This document shows, piece by piece, positions 42,236 to 54,559 of a stretch of 64,000 nucleotides of DNA. The position numbers and the translations under genes are program-made. The notes under the pieces were generated by a model. The model had not been told where the DNA came from. It saw only the letters and a list, made by a program, of their open reading frames with translations, and made no database searches. The stretch is from Culex pipiens pallens (taxonomy: Eukaryota; Arthropoda; Insecta; Diptera; Culicidae). Within the stretch, counting starts at the first letter, position 1, and every line of letters begins with the position of its first letter. The stretch is from NCBI RefSeq assembly GCF_016801865.2, contig NC_068938.1, positions 117,515,310-117,579,309 of the forward strand. The letters run 5' to 3'.

Positions 42236-43446
42236 GGCTAACTCATTCCATTTTTTCAGGGCAGAGACCATTTATTAAAAGGTAGTCGTTGACCTGAGCT
42301 ACTGACTACTCATCATCTCATGGTCGGCATTACTACTAAGCGATTCAAGAGAGACTCGGAAAGGAAATAAAAATCAAGAACCACACTTTTCTTATTTAAA
42401 TCGTGTATTTTGTATTTCGTGTAAAAAGTGTGTGTGTGTGTGTGTTTAGTGTAGCACTTCAGGGACAAACGTACCGTTTTACCAGCAGCAGCTTCTCCGG
42501 GGTTCCGCTCCTTGCATTGGCCGGTCACAGGAGCGTCCTCGACTGTGCCGCTGGAAGTCCCGTGGGGGGGGTCGTCTTCGTTGCAGCCGAATAACGGTTG
42601 ACGGCTGTTGTTGTTGCTGCGCTGGAAACCGCGAGGCAAGGTCGAGCGGGCGTTGCCGATCCTTCCTACGGCAGGCGTCTTCCCTCGTTGTCTTAATCGG
42701 CGGACCTGGCTTCCAACAACCCGGTCGCGTCGAGAGGGGGAATCTCCTTTGCGTTTATGGCGCCGCGCGCCAGAGATTGTCGTGGTCCTTGACGGGAAAC
42801 GTAGCCAACGGCACTCTGCACTTACAGGGCTAGGTTGACCAAACCCGTACGGGGTCGAGTTCCGGAGCGGGAGAGTAACTTCCTCCAGAAGGCCAAGACG
42901 TGTCCAGCACAAAGTTGCGGTACTGGCACCTGGATCTTCGACTACACCGCACGGACGCCTGATTCTTGTCCCGCTCGTGTGGATCAATCGGACCGCGCAC
43001 TGGACTCACAATCCAGAGGTGGCTGGTTCGAATCCCGCGGCGGGCGCTCCAGAAATTCTTTGTGTAAATATGGGTATCCGGCGCCGTCGCTCCGTGCCAT
43101 ACTCTCGTACACTTAGGAGCCCAGGGCGGCGAAGTCCTTGTAGATAAAAAGGAAGACACTAGTGGTTGGTACTAGCAATGGTGGCCGACAGCTATAAAGT
43201 CAACTTCGTATCGTCGTCGATTCTTGTCCTCGGCGTCGGAGGTAAACATTCCCTTCTCATTTTAGGTGGGAAAATCCACCATTTTCTTTCCCTTCCACTT
43301 TTCGTGCAGTCCTGACCTAGCGCTGTAAGGACCTGCGTGTTTGCAGCGGTACGGATAACCCTTCACTGCTTGTGTCGTGTGATGTTGTATGTACGGAAAT
43401 AAATTGAAAAGTGAAGGTTCGTTCAAGAACTGTGACCAACGGTTAC
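42236..43446. other. Unclassified insert with a tRNA-like block
   Basis: Separates two parts of the CCTTCCTCACC-type repeat. It is GC-rich in 42470-43140. A tRNA-like block at about 42970-43045 has anticodon arm CTGGA-CTCACAA-TCCAG and B box GGTTCGAATCC. A (GT)n run lies at 42428-42447. The 224-codon minus-strand ORF (42313-42987) has no recognisable domain and spans the (GT)n run. Confidence 0.4.
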
Positions 43447-43605
43447 ACACTTTTTGGAGGCCGGATCTCAGATATATTTTGATGAAAACGTTGTCCGGAT
43501 CTCTCATGCAACCTATCGTTGGATAGGTCATCAAAAGACCTTTCCAACATTGAAGATCTGACAAACCTATCATAAGTTAAAAGCACATAAGTGCCCTGCA
43601 ATATG
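43447..43605. repeat. Dispersed mosquito repeat, second part
   Basis: Repeats GGAGGCCGGATCTCAGATAT, GTTGTCCGGATCTCTCATGC and CCTATCGTTGGATAG of 42085-42160. Confidence 0.6.
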
Positions 43606-43639
43606 AAGATCTGACTACCCAATCTAGTGTTATGAATAA

Positions 43640-44111
43640 TGAGTCAATTCAATTCAATTCGGTTTTATTAGTGAATAATGAATACAATTAGTTCTTTTGC
43701 AGTTCATAACAGAGTTTTGGAGTTCCTTTCAGCTGTGTGTTAAATCACAATCCATTTTGGAAACGATTATTGCTTATGACTAAGAGATTATCAAGAGTAA
43801 GAAAAAATATAGAAAAAACTTACTAAATTTACAAAGGAAAGGGGATAGAAATAGAAAAAGCTTGCACTAGATCACAGTTTTTTTTTATCTATTGTAGACG
43901 TGCTTGATCATCAGCTCTCCTAGGGCCAGAAATTGCTCCGCCTTGTTACGGCAGGTCCGAAACTGCGTCATCATCTCCCCCGCGAGAGCAAAAAACTCCG
44001 GCAGTGTAAAGAGATCTTCCCCGGTGACTCCTTGCTGGGCCGCATCGCCGCTACCGGCAGCGACCACGCTTGCAAACGATCGCCCCCATCCAGGAGGGAA
44101 CGCTAGGGGAT
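43640..44111 (-). mobile_element. Jockey-type LINE remnant (end of ORF1 plus 3' end)
   Basis: On the minus strand the frame 44111-43885 reads FPPGWGRSFASVV and LFTLPEFFALAGEMM and ends ALGELMIKHVYNR, the usual C-terminus of Jockey ORF1. It is followed by about 220 bp of 3' region with AATAAAAC and a (TTGAA)n tail at about 43640-43660. ORF2 is missing. It is complementary to the ORF1 part kept at 14999-16139. Confidence 0.65.
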
Positions 44112-44117
44112 AAGTGA

Positions 44118-44340
44118 AATTTGAGTTTTCCGCTTGGCATAGACGATCAAGGTCTTTAAAAAATATTGTTTTGAGGGCGTATTTAGTTAGAGTTGAGCAT
44201 TTTTCTAGACATCAACGATCAAAGGTATATTTTAAATATTGTTATGAGGGCTTATTTCGTGAAAGTTGAGTTTTCTCTGGCCGTCAGTGATTAAAGTTTT
44301 TTTTTTTAAATATTTGTATTAGGGCGCATCTAGTGAGAGA
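44118..44340 (+). repeat. Minisatellite units (about 75 bp), right block
   Basis: Three diverged units with GTTGAGTTTTC, GACGATCAAGG or ATCAACGATCAAAGG and GAGGGCGTATTT. The same array as 41501-41625, which suggests that 41626-44117 is inserted material. Confidence 0.6.
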
Positions 44341-44360
44341 GAGCAGAATGGAAAGGAGTA

Positions 44361-45641
44361 TTGAGGTTTTGCAGCGCGACTGTGTTTCAAATGTAGGTGG
44401 CGCCAAAATGAGGTTACTTGCCAAAAATCGTATTCCTTTCAGCTAGATTGAAGAACAAAATCGCTTATTTCTCATGATTCCCTGCATCAATCTTAATGAA
44501 ACTGGTTGCAAAAGACGAGAAAAATTTTTTGCTTTAAAATAATGAACATCAACTTTTGGGCGCGCAAAAATTTGTGACACGAAAAAATGAGTTTCCCTGT
44601 ATATATCAAGGAAATAACCAGTTATATAGTTGATAACAGATGTGTTAACGTATATTCAACAATTTTTATTGATTTTTGACAGACTTTCTTGCCAAATAGT
44701 CCAGATTACTATCTTTTTCTAAATTTACAGTTTTCTCGTAGAAAAATCAAACAAATATTGGAAAGTTATACACCAAATTGTTGGAAATAATTTTTCTCAT
44801 CTCTATAGAGAATTTGCAGCAAAGATAAAAGACACATGTTGCCACCTATGAACAAATAGCGTAAACCTGTGATTTTTTGAAAAAGGTGTTTTTTCCTTCA
44901 TAATCAACATTATTATAAAACTTGTGCCGGATTCGGATGAGAAAAAATATTTCCAACAATTTGGTGTACAACTTCCCAATATTTGTTTGATTTTTCTATG
45001 AGAAAACTGTAAATTTAGCCGAGCTTCCGTGGCCGTAAGGTTACGGGTTTCGCCTTGTAAGCGGAAGGTGATGGGTTCGATTCCCGTCTGGCTCGGCAAA
45101 GTCAGAGCCCTTAAAAGAGTAAATATGCTCACTGAGAATACTGACCGGTAGGGGATGGGTTTCGACTAGCGGTGTGCTGGGTTTCCAATCCAGAGGTCGT
45201 GAGTTCGATTCTCGTACCGGGATGATGAAGTTTAAAAAAAAAACAAATTTAGAAAAAGATAGTAATTTGGACTATTTGGTAAGAAAGTCTGTCAAAAATC
45301 AATAAATAATGTTGAATATACGTTAACACATGTTATCGACTATATAACTGTTTATTTCATTGATATAAACGGGGAAACTCATTTTTTAGTGTTCCAAAAC
45401 ATATTTTTTAAAAGAAAAAGGTCACAATTTTTTGCGCGCCAAAAAAAATATGTTCATTATTTTAAAGCAAAAAAAAAAATTCTCGTCTTTTGCAACTAGT
45501 TTCTTCAAGATTGATACAGGGAATCATGAGAAATAAGCGATTTTGTTCTTCAATCAATCAGAAAGGAATACGATTTTTGGCAAGTAACCTCATTTTGGCG
45601 CCACCTACATTTGAAACACAGTCGCGCTGCAAAACCTCAAT
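44361..45641. mobile_element. Foldback element (1.06 kb without its SINE)
   Basis: TTGAGGTTTTGCAGCGCGAC at the left is complemented at 45622-45641. The palindrome continues almost to its centre near 44850. There is no clear target duplication and no ORF. The right arm is split by a SINE at 45019-45234. Confidence 0.75.
45019..45234 (+). mobile_element. SINE with two tandem tRNA-like units
   Basis: Unit 1 (45019-45097) is an almost perfect cloverleaf: GCCGAGC pairs with GCTCGGC, anticodon loop CTTGTAA (TGT, Thr), B box GGGTTCGATTCCC. Unit 2 (about 45143-45224) has CCGGTA/TACCGG ends, anticodon loop TTTCCAA (TCC, Gly) and B box GAGTTCGATTCTC. The flank is AAATTTA (45012-45018 and about 45245-45251 after an A-rich tail). 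Confidence 0.75.
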
Positions 45642-45859
45642 GGCGAGAGGGTGAAGTAGGTGAGGCAAATGATGGAGAGAAGAAAAGTGGAGCTCAGGAC
45701 GAGGAAGGTTCGCAGAAGGAAGCGGCTGTACTAGCGGAAGATGTCCAAAAGTCAGAAGATGCTGCCCCTAAGGAAGAGGCAAAGTTTATGCAATCAGTTA
45801 GAATTTGGACGAATGTATTTTTGACTGTATTTTTTGTACGGTTAAGATTTGCAAAATAA
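45611..45859 (+). pseudogene. Glu/Lys/Ala-rich ORF fragment, unrecognised
   Basis: Its 3' part (from about 45650) is outside the foldback element and reads EGEVGEANDGEKKS, KEAAVLAEDVQKS and AAPKEEAKF, then a hydrophobic end before TAA; AATAAATAA follows at once. It could be the last exon of a host gene or a chance low-complexity frame. Nothing identifies its function. Confidence 0.25.
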
Positions 45860-46091
45860 ATAACTAACTCTAGTTAGAAAATATTTTTCAATTTTCGTGT
45901 TGTCGCTTATTAAACAAATCAATGAAATTTTGTTTTACGTGGAATCCGTGTGGTCGCAATTGGTCATCAGCTGTTACAACTTGTCGCTGAATGCAGTTAA
46001 CTTCCGAATCGAACGTTCTGTGGTGTTTGTTGTCTCAAAAGTTAGAAGAAGCGTTTTCATCAGGATGATCTACTGTACGTCACACGCCATA

Positions 46092-46273
46092 GGGAGATGG
46101 CGTCGCTATTTTTAGACCACGTTTTCCACTTTTGCTCATCGAAACCGACTATTTTATCGACCTAATTTTGCTGGGCGAGATAGGACGCCGTCTATTTTTA
46201 TACGATGACTCAGCACTTTTACACTCTTGCGCTTAAAAAAGCCAGGTGGCAGCATGATGTAACGCCACGTCCC
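46092..46273. mobile_element. MITE, GGGAGATGGCGT ends (182 bp)
   Basis: Inverted GGGAGATGGCGT and ACGCCACGTCCC, with TA on both sides (46090-46091 and 46274-46275). Confidence 0.7.
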
Positions 46274-46309
46274 TATGGCGGAAGGCAATTATTATTGAAA
46301 TTGAATGTA

Positions 46310-46952
46310 CAGTCATCCCACATATTCGGAACACCCACAAATTCGGAACACTTTTGTCGTAATTTGTCAATAGAATGCAAAATGCAACTTTTCTGCCGAC
46401 CCTGCTATTTTTAGGGCCTTTATTTGGACACTCTCTTGCTATTTCACCAGTAAAAGGAATACTTTTTAAACAAAAATTGCATTTCCAGACTATTTTATTC
46501 AGAGCACCAAAACACTGCCTCCAAATTGCATGTTCCATGATTGTGGGATGTTATTGTGTCTCCCACAATTGTGGAACACCTGAATTTAACTGATATTTTC
46601 ACAAAAAAGTTATCAGACCATTCATAAAACATTACTAAGCATGAGTTTTATTGGTTTCAGAGTGCAATGTTATTATTTTGTAAAAAATATGTACTCCTGG
46701 AGAGAAAACAAAGTTTGTTTACATCGTAAGAAAAAAGTGTTCCGAATTTGTGGATTTCAAGGGTCAATGTTATTCTTTGAAAACTTGATAAAAAACGTAA
46801 AAACGTACAGCCGGTCTATACATCAATCGAAAGATCGCAAGAAAAGCTTTCGCATGAAGTTAAAAGCAAATCATTATGTTCAATTATCGATTTTATATGA
46901 TTTGTTGAACATTGGCCGATCTGTAAGCTGTTCCGAATATGAGGGATGACTG
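46310..46952. mobile_element. mariner/Tc1-type MITE (643 bp)
   Basis: Inverted ends CAGTCATCCCACATATTCGG with TA flanks (46308-46309 and 46953-46954). GTGTTCCGAA motifs recur inside. No transposase. Confidence 0.8.
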
Positions 46953-47182
46953 TACCTAAAATGTTTTTTCGTTGAAAGGTAGCTGAGGGGATCTCTTTCG
47001 ATATTTCACCTAGGGATTTTCGATTGTTTGTCATTTTCAGTTTTTTTACTGTATAAATGGAGGCGCACGGTACTTTTGGTTACTTTGCGGTTGCACAGCA
47101 CCTCCCAAATGCTTTTAATTGCAATGGATACTGATCAAAGGGGTCGTCCATAAAATATTTCACAATATGCAATGCTGTAGAG

Positions 47183-47263
47183 CAGTGATTCTCAACGGGG
47201 GTACCGGGCCTACTTGATTTACATGGTAGGGGGACCAGCCTAGAAGAAGGTTGAGAATCGCTG
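47183..47263. mobile_element. 81-bp hAT MITE
   Basis: CAGTGATTCTCAAC at the start and GGTTGAGAATCGCTG at the end. An exact 8-bp duplication, CTGTAGAG, flanks it (47175-47182 and 47264-47271). The target is the conserved tail of a family A SINE, whose uninterrupted sequence is visible at 61535 and 378. Confidence 0.85.
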
Positions 47264-47299
47264 CTGTAGAGCGAACAATTTTATTTATTTGAGTCATAT

Positions 47300-47612
47300 T
47301 GGTTCGATTTCCATCTGCTCCAACCTTCCATCGGATGAGGAAGTAAAATGTCGTTCCCGGCCTTGGTTGTTAGGCCGTTAAGTCATTCCAGGTGTAGGAG
47401 TCGTCTCCATGCCATAAGTACAAACAACACACCAAACCAAGCCTACTCCGGTGGAATCGCTGGCGGCGTTTGGAGGTTCCTTGGAGTAGAAATAGGTTTG
47501 GGTACTCTCCCCATTCAAGCCTTCGGACTCCTAGGTTCGCGCAGAAACTTGTAATAGAGACCACAAAAGACCCGGGGGTCGTTAACGTGGATGGTTTGAT
47601 TTTTTGATTTTC
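47300..47612 (+). mobile_element. SINE family B, 5'-truncated copy
   Basis: From the B box (GGTTCGATTTCC) onwards it matches the SINE at 39614-39988, including ACCCGGGGGTCGTTAACGTG and the TTTGATTTT tail. The A box is missing. Confidence 0.8.
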
Positions 47613-49194
47613 AAATGTTTTTGTCGTACCTTATTCAGTAAAAACACAATGAACTTATTTTGCAGTATGCCGAAAATCGCACTACCTAACACTCGTCAGC
47701 CAAATCAACTGTAAATTTTGATTTTTTCTGCTAATCGGTTGTGCTGAAATTAGTCGAGTTAGGCATATGCAACTCACTGTGTAAGGATACCAAGGGTACT
47801 GGAAATAGAAAAAAATGAAAATTCAAACTTAAAATATATACAAAAAAGTTATTTGATGTTTGATAAACTTAACTCATAAAACAAACATAATACAAGGCAT
47901 TGATTGAACTCAAAATTAAAAGAAAGTAAAAATGTAAAAAAAAACAAATTAAGGTACAAAACGTGTCGGACTTATCAAAGGGGGGGGGGGTAGCTAGCGT
48001 GACAATGTGTGGCATAGGGGGGAGGGGGTTAATTTTTGCAGATTTTAGTGTGCCATACTTTATGGACGCCTCATAGTAAAAAAATGTTATTATCTTTGTT
48101 AAATAAATTAGGGGAATGAGGGAGGGGGTTGTAAGGGTGGGTGGGGCCTTAAGTATTGTGAAATATTTCATGGACGACCCCTTGATCAGTATCAATTAAA
48201 AGCATTTGGGAGGTGCTGTGCAACCGCAAAGTAACCAAAAGCACAGATAACAGATGTACATTTAGGCTCTAACTTGTGTGTAAACACTGTTGCACTAAAA
48301 AAATGCGTTGCATACAATCTTGCGACAAAGAAATTAGAGTGTGCAGGATACGCTTGGCAGCGCCACAATTTCGCGGCTGAGAATACTTGACCTAACAATG
48401 AAAAAGGCTCAAGAATTCCGAAAGAAAATAAATGTTAACCTCGTTTAAATAGAAAATTCCCTTCTGTATAATTCCAGTTGACTAAAAATAATGCAAAAAT
48501 GCATAAACATTAACGAAAACCTAACAGAAATTTCATTCCAAAATGATTTTTCAAGCGACAACATAAAATAGTCCCTTTACACATGTTATGTCCGATTTCA
48601 TTTTGTTTACCTTCTTTGGCGCGTAAAATTGCAACCCTCTGATGCATGGCTTTCTACCTATCTACCTATTCTACCTATATACAGCATTGGTTTGATGTCG
48701 TTCGTACGGAATGTTTTATGTAGTGATTAGTAGGGACCTATATAGGGAAATGAAATGTTCTGGGAGAAATTTCAAACACCCAAAGTCATTCAAATTTAAG
48801 GTTGAAAATCTTGTGGTTTTTCTTTGATGCTGGCACGTTTCTTGTACCGAACAAGCACAAACATAACAAAAACTACCAGATTATCATAAACAACAGTTAT
48901 ACAATGTTTGTGACTGTTATAAATCTCGTTTTTAGGCCAAAATTATTTTAAATTGATTCCGACCTTGTTCTTCCATGGTCTTGTTGCTCGATTGGAACCC
49001 CGATTTGACAGTTCGATTGGAACCCTGAGAGTGACATTTCGCCTCTCCATATAGGCTCTCTAGTGATTAGTTGGTCCAAAGTTCTGCTACGGTAGGCCAT
49101 CATGATTATGGAAGTGGCGCTATCTAGGCGGATGGTGCACACCCTAGCTCTTTTCAACGTAATTTGGTTTGAATTTTTACACACATTTTTCAAT
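47613..49194. other. Element interiors, no gene seen
   Basis: 47613-48151 is the inside of the GGTTAC element; 48271-49194 is the inside of the larger inverted-repeat element. AT-rich with stops in all frames. A direct repeat of TCGATTGGAACCC lies at about 48991-49025. Confidence 0.4.
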
Positions 49195-49267
49195 GCTGTT
49201 TGTTCAATGATATACATCTGTTCTCTGTGCCAAAAGTACCGTGTGCCTCCATTTATACAGTTAAAAA

Positions 49268-49486
49268 AAAACTAAACTATTGGCACTACGCCCCCCGGGG
49301 CATGGCCTTCCTCTAACGTGGGATTTCTGCTCCAGCGCCTCTGACGAGACAGGAGAAACCGGGACCGACGTTTTACTTCACCATCCGATAGAAGCTCAGT
49401 GGATAAGGCGGGAATCGAACCCGCGTCTCATAGCATCATCGGGATCGGCAGCCGAAGCCGCTACCCCTGCGCCACGAGACCCACTG
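49268..49486 (-). mobile_element. SINE family C, second copy
   Basis: Minus-strand copy of 21088-21297 with only a few differences by eye. TACAGTTAAAA flanks it (about 49257-49267 and 49487-49497). Confidence 0.85.
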
Positions 49487-49946
49487 TACAGTTAAAATAC
49501 TGAAAATGACAAAAAATCGAAAATCCCTCGGTGAAATCTTTTCTAGGTCACAGATATTGAAAAGGGACCCCCTCAGCTACCTTTCCAAGAAAAAAAATGT
49601 TAGGTACATTCAATTTCAATAATAATTGCCTTCCGCCATGGCGTGCGGGGCACTGACACTCTTCGAGTACGGGCACATTGTCGGAGGTGAATGAGTAACG
49701 TGATGCTACATCACAGCTGAAGTTAAAATGACTACTGTTTTCACCCATACTGTGTAATCCCTAGTAACCAGCTGATGTCAGCAATGCAATGGGCAGGGCT
49801 TCAAATAATTTACCTGTGTGACAAATAACCAAACATGAACATGAACAAACTCTTCCCGCTTTTTGACCACACACCAGAGCAATGATGTCCCCGGAAAACT
49901 ACAAATGGTGCACAAAAACAAAATCCAGGAAGCCAACCAGGCTAAT

Positions 49947-50272
49947 TGGGTCCTAAAATGAAGCTTTGATTGCTGATATTATTGTATACAGCTATAAAGC
50001 TTATTTTTCTGAGTACAATGACCCTTTGTACGACAACAAAGAGTTTAAAATGGATTTTTAAATCAATTTTGAAAAATAAACCTCGCGGTCCTTCTTGACA
50101 GAAAAGGTCCTACTTGACAGCTCTTTCCAAGGAGACCATAGTTGATCCATCGAAAAAATGTTGTCTTGTCAACTTTTTTTTGCATTAAAATAAAAAAAGT
50201 GATCAGAAATGATTTTTAAGCGTGTTTTTTATCGCTGTGCATCAAAATTTACATAGGGCTTTAGGACCCTAT
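49947..50272 (+). repeat. Dispersed GGGTCCTAAA repeat, copy 3
   Basis: The best-preserved copy: GGGTCCTAAAATG at the start and GGGCTTTAGGACCC at the end. Related to 21650-21925 and 30388-30708. Confidence 0.7.
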
Positions 50273-50494
50273 TGAAGTGAAGATAGCATCTAAAATAAAT
50301 AAAAAAGTGGGAAAAGATATGTTGGACAGTTCAGTTTTCGAAGAAGTCTCGACAAGCTAATGAATAAATATAAAAACCTCTGAGAAATTGGAAGTCATTA
50401 GGATCACCCACACCCATCCTTGACGCCTCTAGGAATTTTTTGTTACAAATTTCTGATAGTTGTGTTTTTCTTTTCTTTTTTTTCTTTTCTTTAG

Positions 50495-50776
50495 CAAATC
50501 ACAAGGTCAGCATATATTGTTGCAGCACAAACAGGAGCAACTCAATTTCAAGAATACCCAGAGATTGTCAAAAACACCAGCAAAGAAAATCAGCAGAAAA
50601 GATCTCTGAAATTCACAAAAAATCCTTCACTGATACACGAAAACGATGACATTTACCAAGGTGTTGTTGGGCGACCTGGTATTGATTTCCCAATATTAAC
50701 AAAAATACCAATAACGAACTTCGATTGCGTGCAATATGGCAACGGATATTTTGCAGATTTGGACACAAAATGTCAG
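50495..50776 (+). CDS. Internal exon of a chitin-binding (peritrophin-type, CPAP1-like) gene
   Basis: A 282-bp stretch, exactly 94 open codons, lies between a strong acceptor (pyrimidine tract 50466-50491 then TTTAG) and a donor (CAG|GTATAT at 50777). The peptide starts QITRSAYIVAAQTG, has a Lys/Asn-rich middle with a KRSLKF basic site, and ends VGRPGIDFPILTKIPITNFD then CVQYGNGYFADLDTKCQ. The end matches the first half of a type 2 chitin-binding domain (CBM14): Cys, aromatic GYFAD, then the second Cys in TKCQ. Insect cuticle proteins of the CPAP1 group have this RPGxDFPxLxxIP lead-in. Both splice phases are 0. The rest of the domain must be in the next exon, which I did not find before 64000; earlier exons were not found either. 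It has no ATG and was recognised from its motif and splice sites. Secreted cuticle or matrix protein by inference. Confidence 0.7.
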
Positions 50777-52800
<2,024 letters not shown>

Positions 52801-53706
52801 GTTAGTTGGTGGTTGATATACGGTCTGTTGAGAAGTTCTAGGACATCTACCAACTCTATGGAGTTCAGAGATGAAGGTCAACCTGATCAATGGTTGCTTA
52901 TATCAATGACTATGAAGTTGGAATATCATCAGGTAGCTTCAGTGAGTTACACTGGGTAGATCTATGATCTGTTGAGATGTTCTAGGACATCTACCAACTC
53001 TACGGAGTTCAGAGATGAAGGTCAACCAGATCAATGGTTGGTTATATCAATAACTGTGAAGTTGGAACATCTCCAGGTAGCTTCAGTGAGTTACACTGGA
53101 TAGATCTATGATCTGTTGAAAAGTTCTAGGACATCTACCAACTCTATGGAGTTCAGAGATGAAGGTCAACCTGATCAATGGTTGGTTATATCAATGACTA
53201 TGAAGTTGGAACATCTTCAGGTAGCTTCAGTGAGTTACACTGAGTAGATCTATGGTCTGTTGAGATGTTCTAGGACATCTACCAACTCTACGGAGTTCAG
53301 AGATGAAGGTCAATCTGATCAATGGTTGCTTATATCAATGACTATGACTATGAAGTTGGAACATCTCCAGGTAGCTTCAGTGAGTTACACTGGGTAGATC
53401 TATGGTCTGTTGAGAAGTTCTAGGACATCTACCAACTCTACGGAGTTCAGAGATGAAGGTCAACCTGATCAATGGTTGCTTATATCAATAACTGTGAAGT
53501 TGGAACATCTTCAGGTAGCTTCAGTGAGTTACACTGAGTAGATCTATGGTCTGTTGAGATGTTCTAGGACATCTACCAACTCTACGGAGTTCAGAGATGA
53601 AGGTCAACCTGATCAATGGCTGCTTAAATCAATAACTATAAAGGTAGATTATTTCCAGGTAGCTTCAGTGAGATTCACTGGGTAGATTTATGGTCTGTTA
53701 AATAGC
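52801..53706 (+). repeat. Satellite array, about 145-bp units
   Basis: Six near-identical units and partial ends. GTTCTAGGACATCTACCAAC recurs at about 52837, 52978, 53123, 53268, 53418 and 53563. Each unit has CCTGATCAATGG and GGTAGCTTCAGTGAG. A remnant continues at 54113-54150 beyond a hAT MITE. Confidence 0.92.
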
Positions 53707-53714
53707 CTTAGGAC

Positions 53715-54104
53715 CAGGGTTACCAGGTTGCCAGATAAATCTGGGAATGCCAGATTTTTCAAGTGTCAGCCAGAGTAAAGATTCACCCTTCTCTGTGCCA
53801 GATTTTGACAGATTTTGCCAGATTTTTCGCTTTATGGCCATTTTGAACAACTTTTTGATTAAAATGAACGAATTTAATTGAAGATCGAAAAAATTAGAAA
53901 GTGTTTTTCTTAAAGAAAATGGCAACTCGTCAATTTTGTGGCCATAAAATCAGTCAAAACATCTAAATTCTACAAACATTTTAATTAATCCATATATTAC
54001 TTCCCCTTTACCATTCAAAACTGTAAGATTTTCGTCTGCCAGATTTTTCCAGATTTTTTATCGATACTTTGCCAGATTTTTAAAATTTTGACCTGGTAAC
54101 CCTG
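53715..54104. mobile_element. hAT MITE (390 bp) inserted in the satellite
   Basis: Ends CAGGGTTACCAGG / CCTGGTAACCCTG with an exact 8-bp duplication, CTTAGGAC (53707-53714 and 54105-54112). GCCAGATTTTT repeats near both ends. Confidence 0.88.
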
Positions 54105-54112
54105 CTTAGGAC

Positions 54113-54150
54113 ATCTACCAACTCAATGGAGTTCTGAGATGTCATTCTAT
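54113..54150 (+). repeat. Satellite remnant right of the MITE
   Basis: ATCTACCAACTCAATGGAG continues the satellite unit broken at 53706. Confidence 0.75.
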
Positions 54151-54559
54151 AGACCTACATTATAAAATTTTGATTTTCATATTTTTGTATTTTGTAAATA
54201 TACGAAAATTTGTATCTAGAGAAAAAATTCTGATCAATTGTCTTTAGCAATGTTGTAGGTTATCATGAAGAAACTCAGATAAATTGTATAGCACCTTTAG
54301 AAAATCAGCATTTTTGAATAAACTTTTTTTCACTTCTACAGATGCCTCTTTTGTTCATTTATATTAATAAAAAAAGAAAAATATTTAAAAATGCAGTTTT
54401 TAGAAAACAAAGTTGTGAAAAATAAGCCGTTGCAAATATTTTTCAAAGTTTATGTCACCCCTCCTTCAAAATCGGTCCGAAAAATCAGGAAGCAATAAAA
54501 ATATTTTTTCAAAAAACTTCAAAATTTTAAAGGAAATAGAAGTCTAACCAACTGAAAAC

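Larger units (their letters stand above)
47078..48236. mobile_element. TIR element, GGTTACTTTGCGG ends
   Basis: 85-bp inverted termini (47078-47162 and 48152-48236) including GGGGTCGTCCATAAAAT. It holds a SINE A tail, an 81-bp hAT MITE and a SINE B fragment. The intact equivalent site lies in the right arm of the surrounding element (about 49225-49240). The target duplication is unclear. Confidence 0.7.
46081..49645. mobile_element. Inverted-repeat element with four nested insertions in the left arm
   Basis: The right arm (about 49195-49645) is the inverted copy of the left arm. The left arm is now spread over 46081-46091, 46274-46309, 46953-47077 and 48237-48270. The insertions are the MITEs 46092-46273 and 46310-46952 and the element 47078-48236, which itself carries others. 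Because the right arm lacks them, it is an internal empty site. The right arm has its own SINE (49268-49486). Confidence 0.7.

Noticed and set aside
42313..42987. 224-codon minus-strand ORF as a gene
   Set aside because: No domain, biased composition, and it runs through a GT repeat and a repeat boundary.
42970..43045. tRNA-Val gene
   Set aside because: The A-box spacing and acceptor stem are poor, and the block lies in the middle of repeat sequence.
45019..45097. Working tRNA-Thr(TGT) gene
   Set aside because: It is directly followed by a second tRNA-like unit and an A-rich tail and is flanked by a short target duplication, so a SINE head is the better reading.
52801..53706. CRISPR-like array
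   Set aside because: Units are contiguous near-identical tandem repeats without unique spacers, in a eukaryotic genome.
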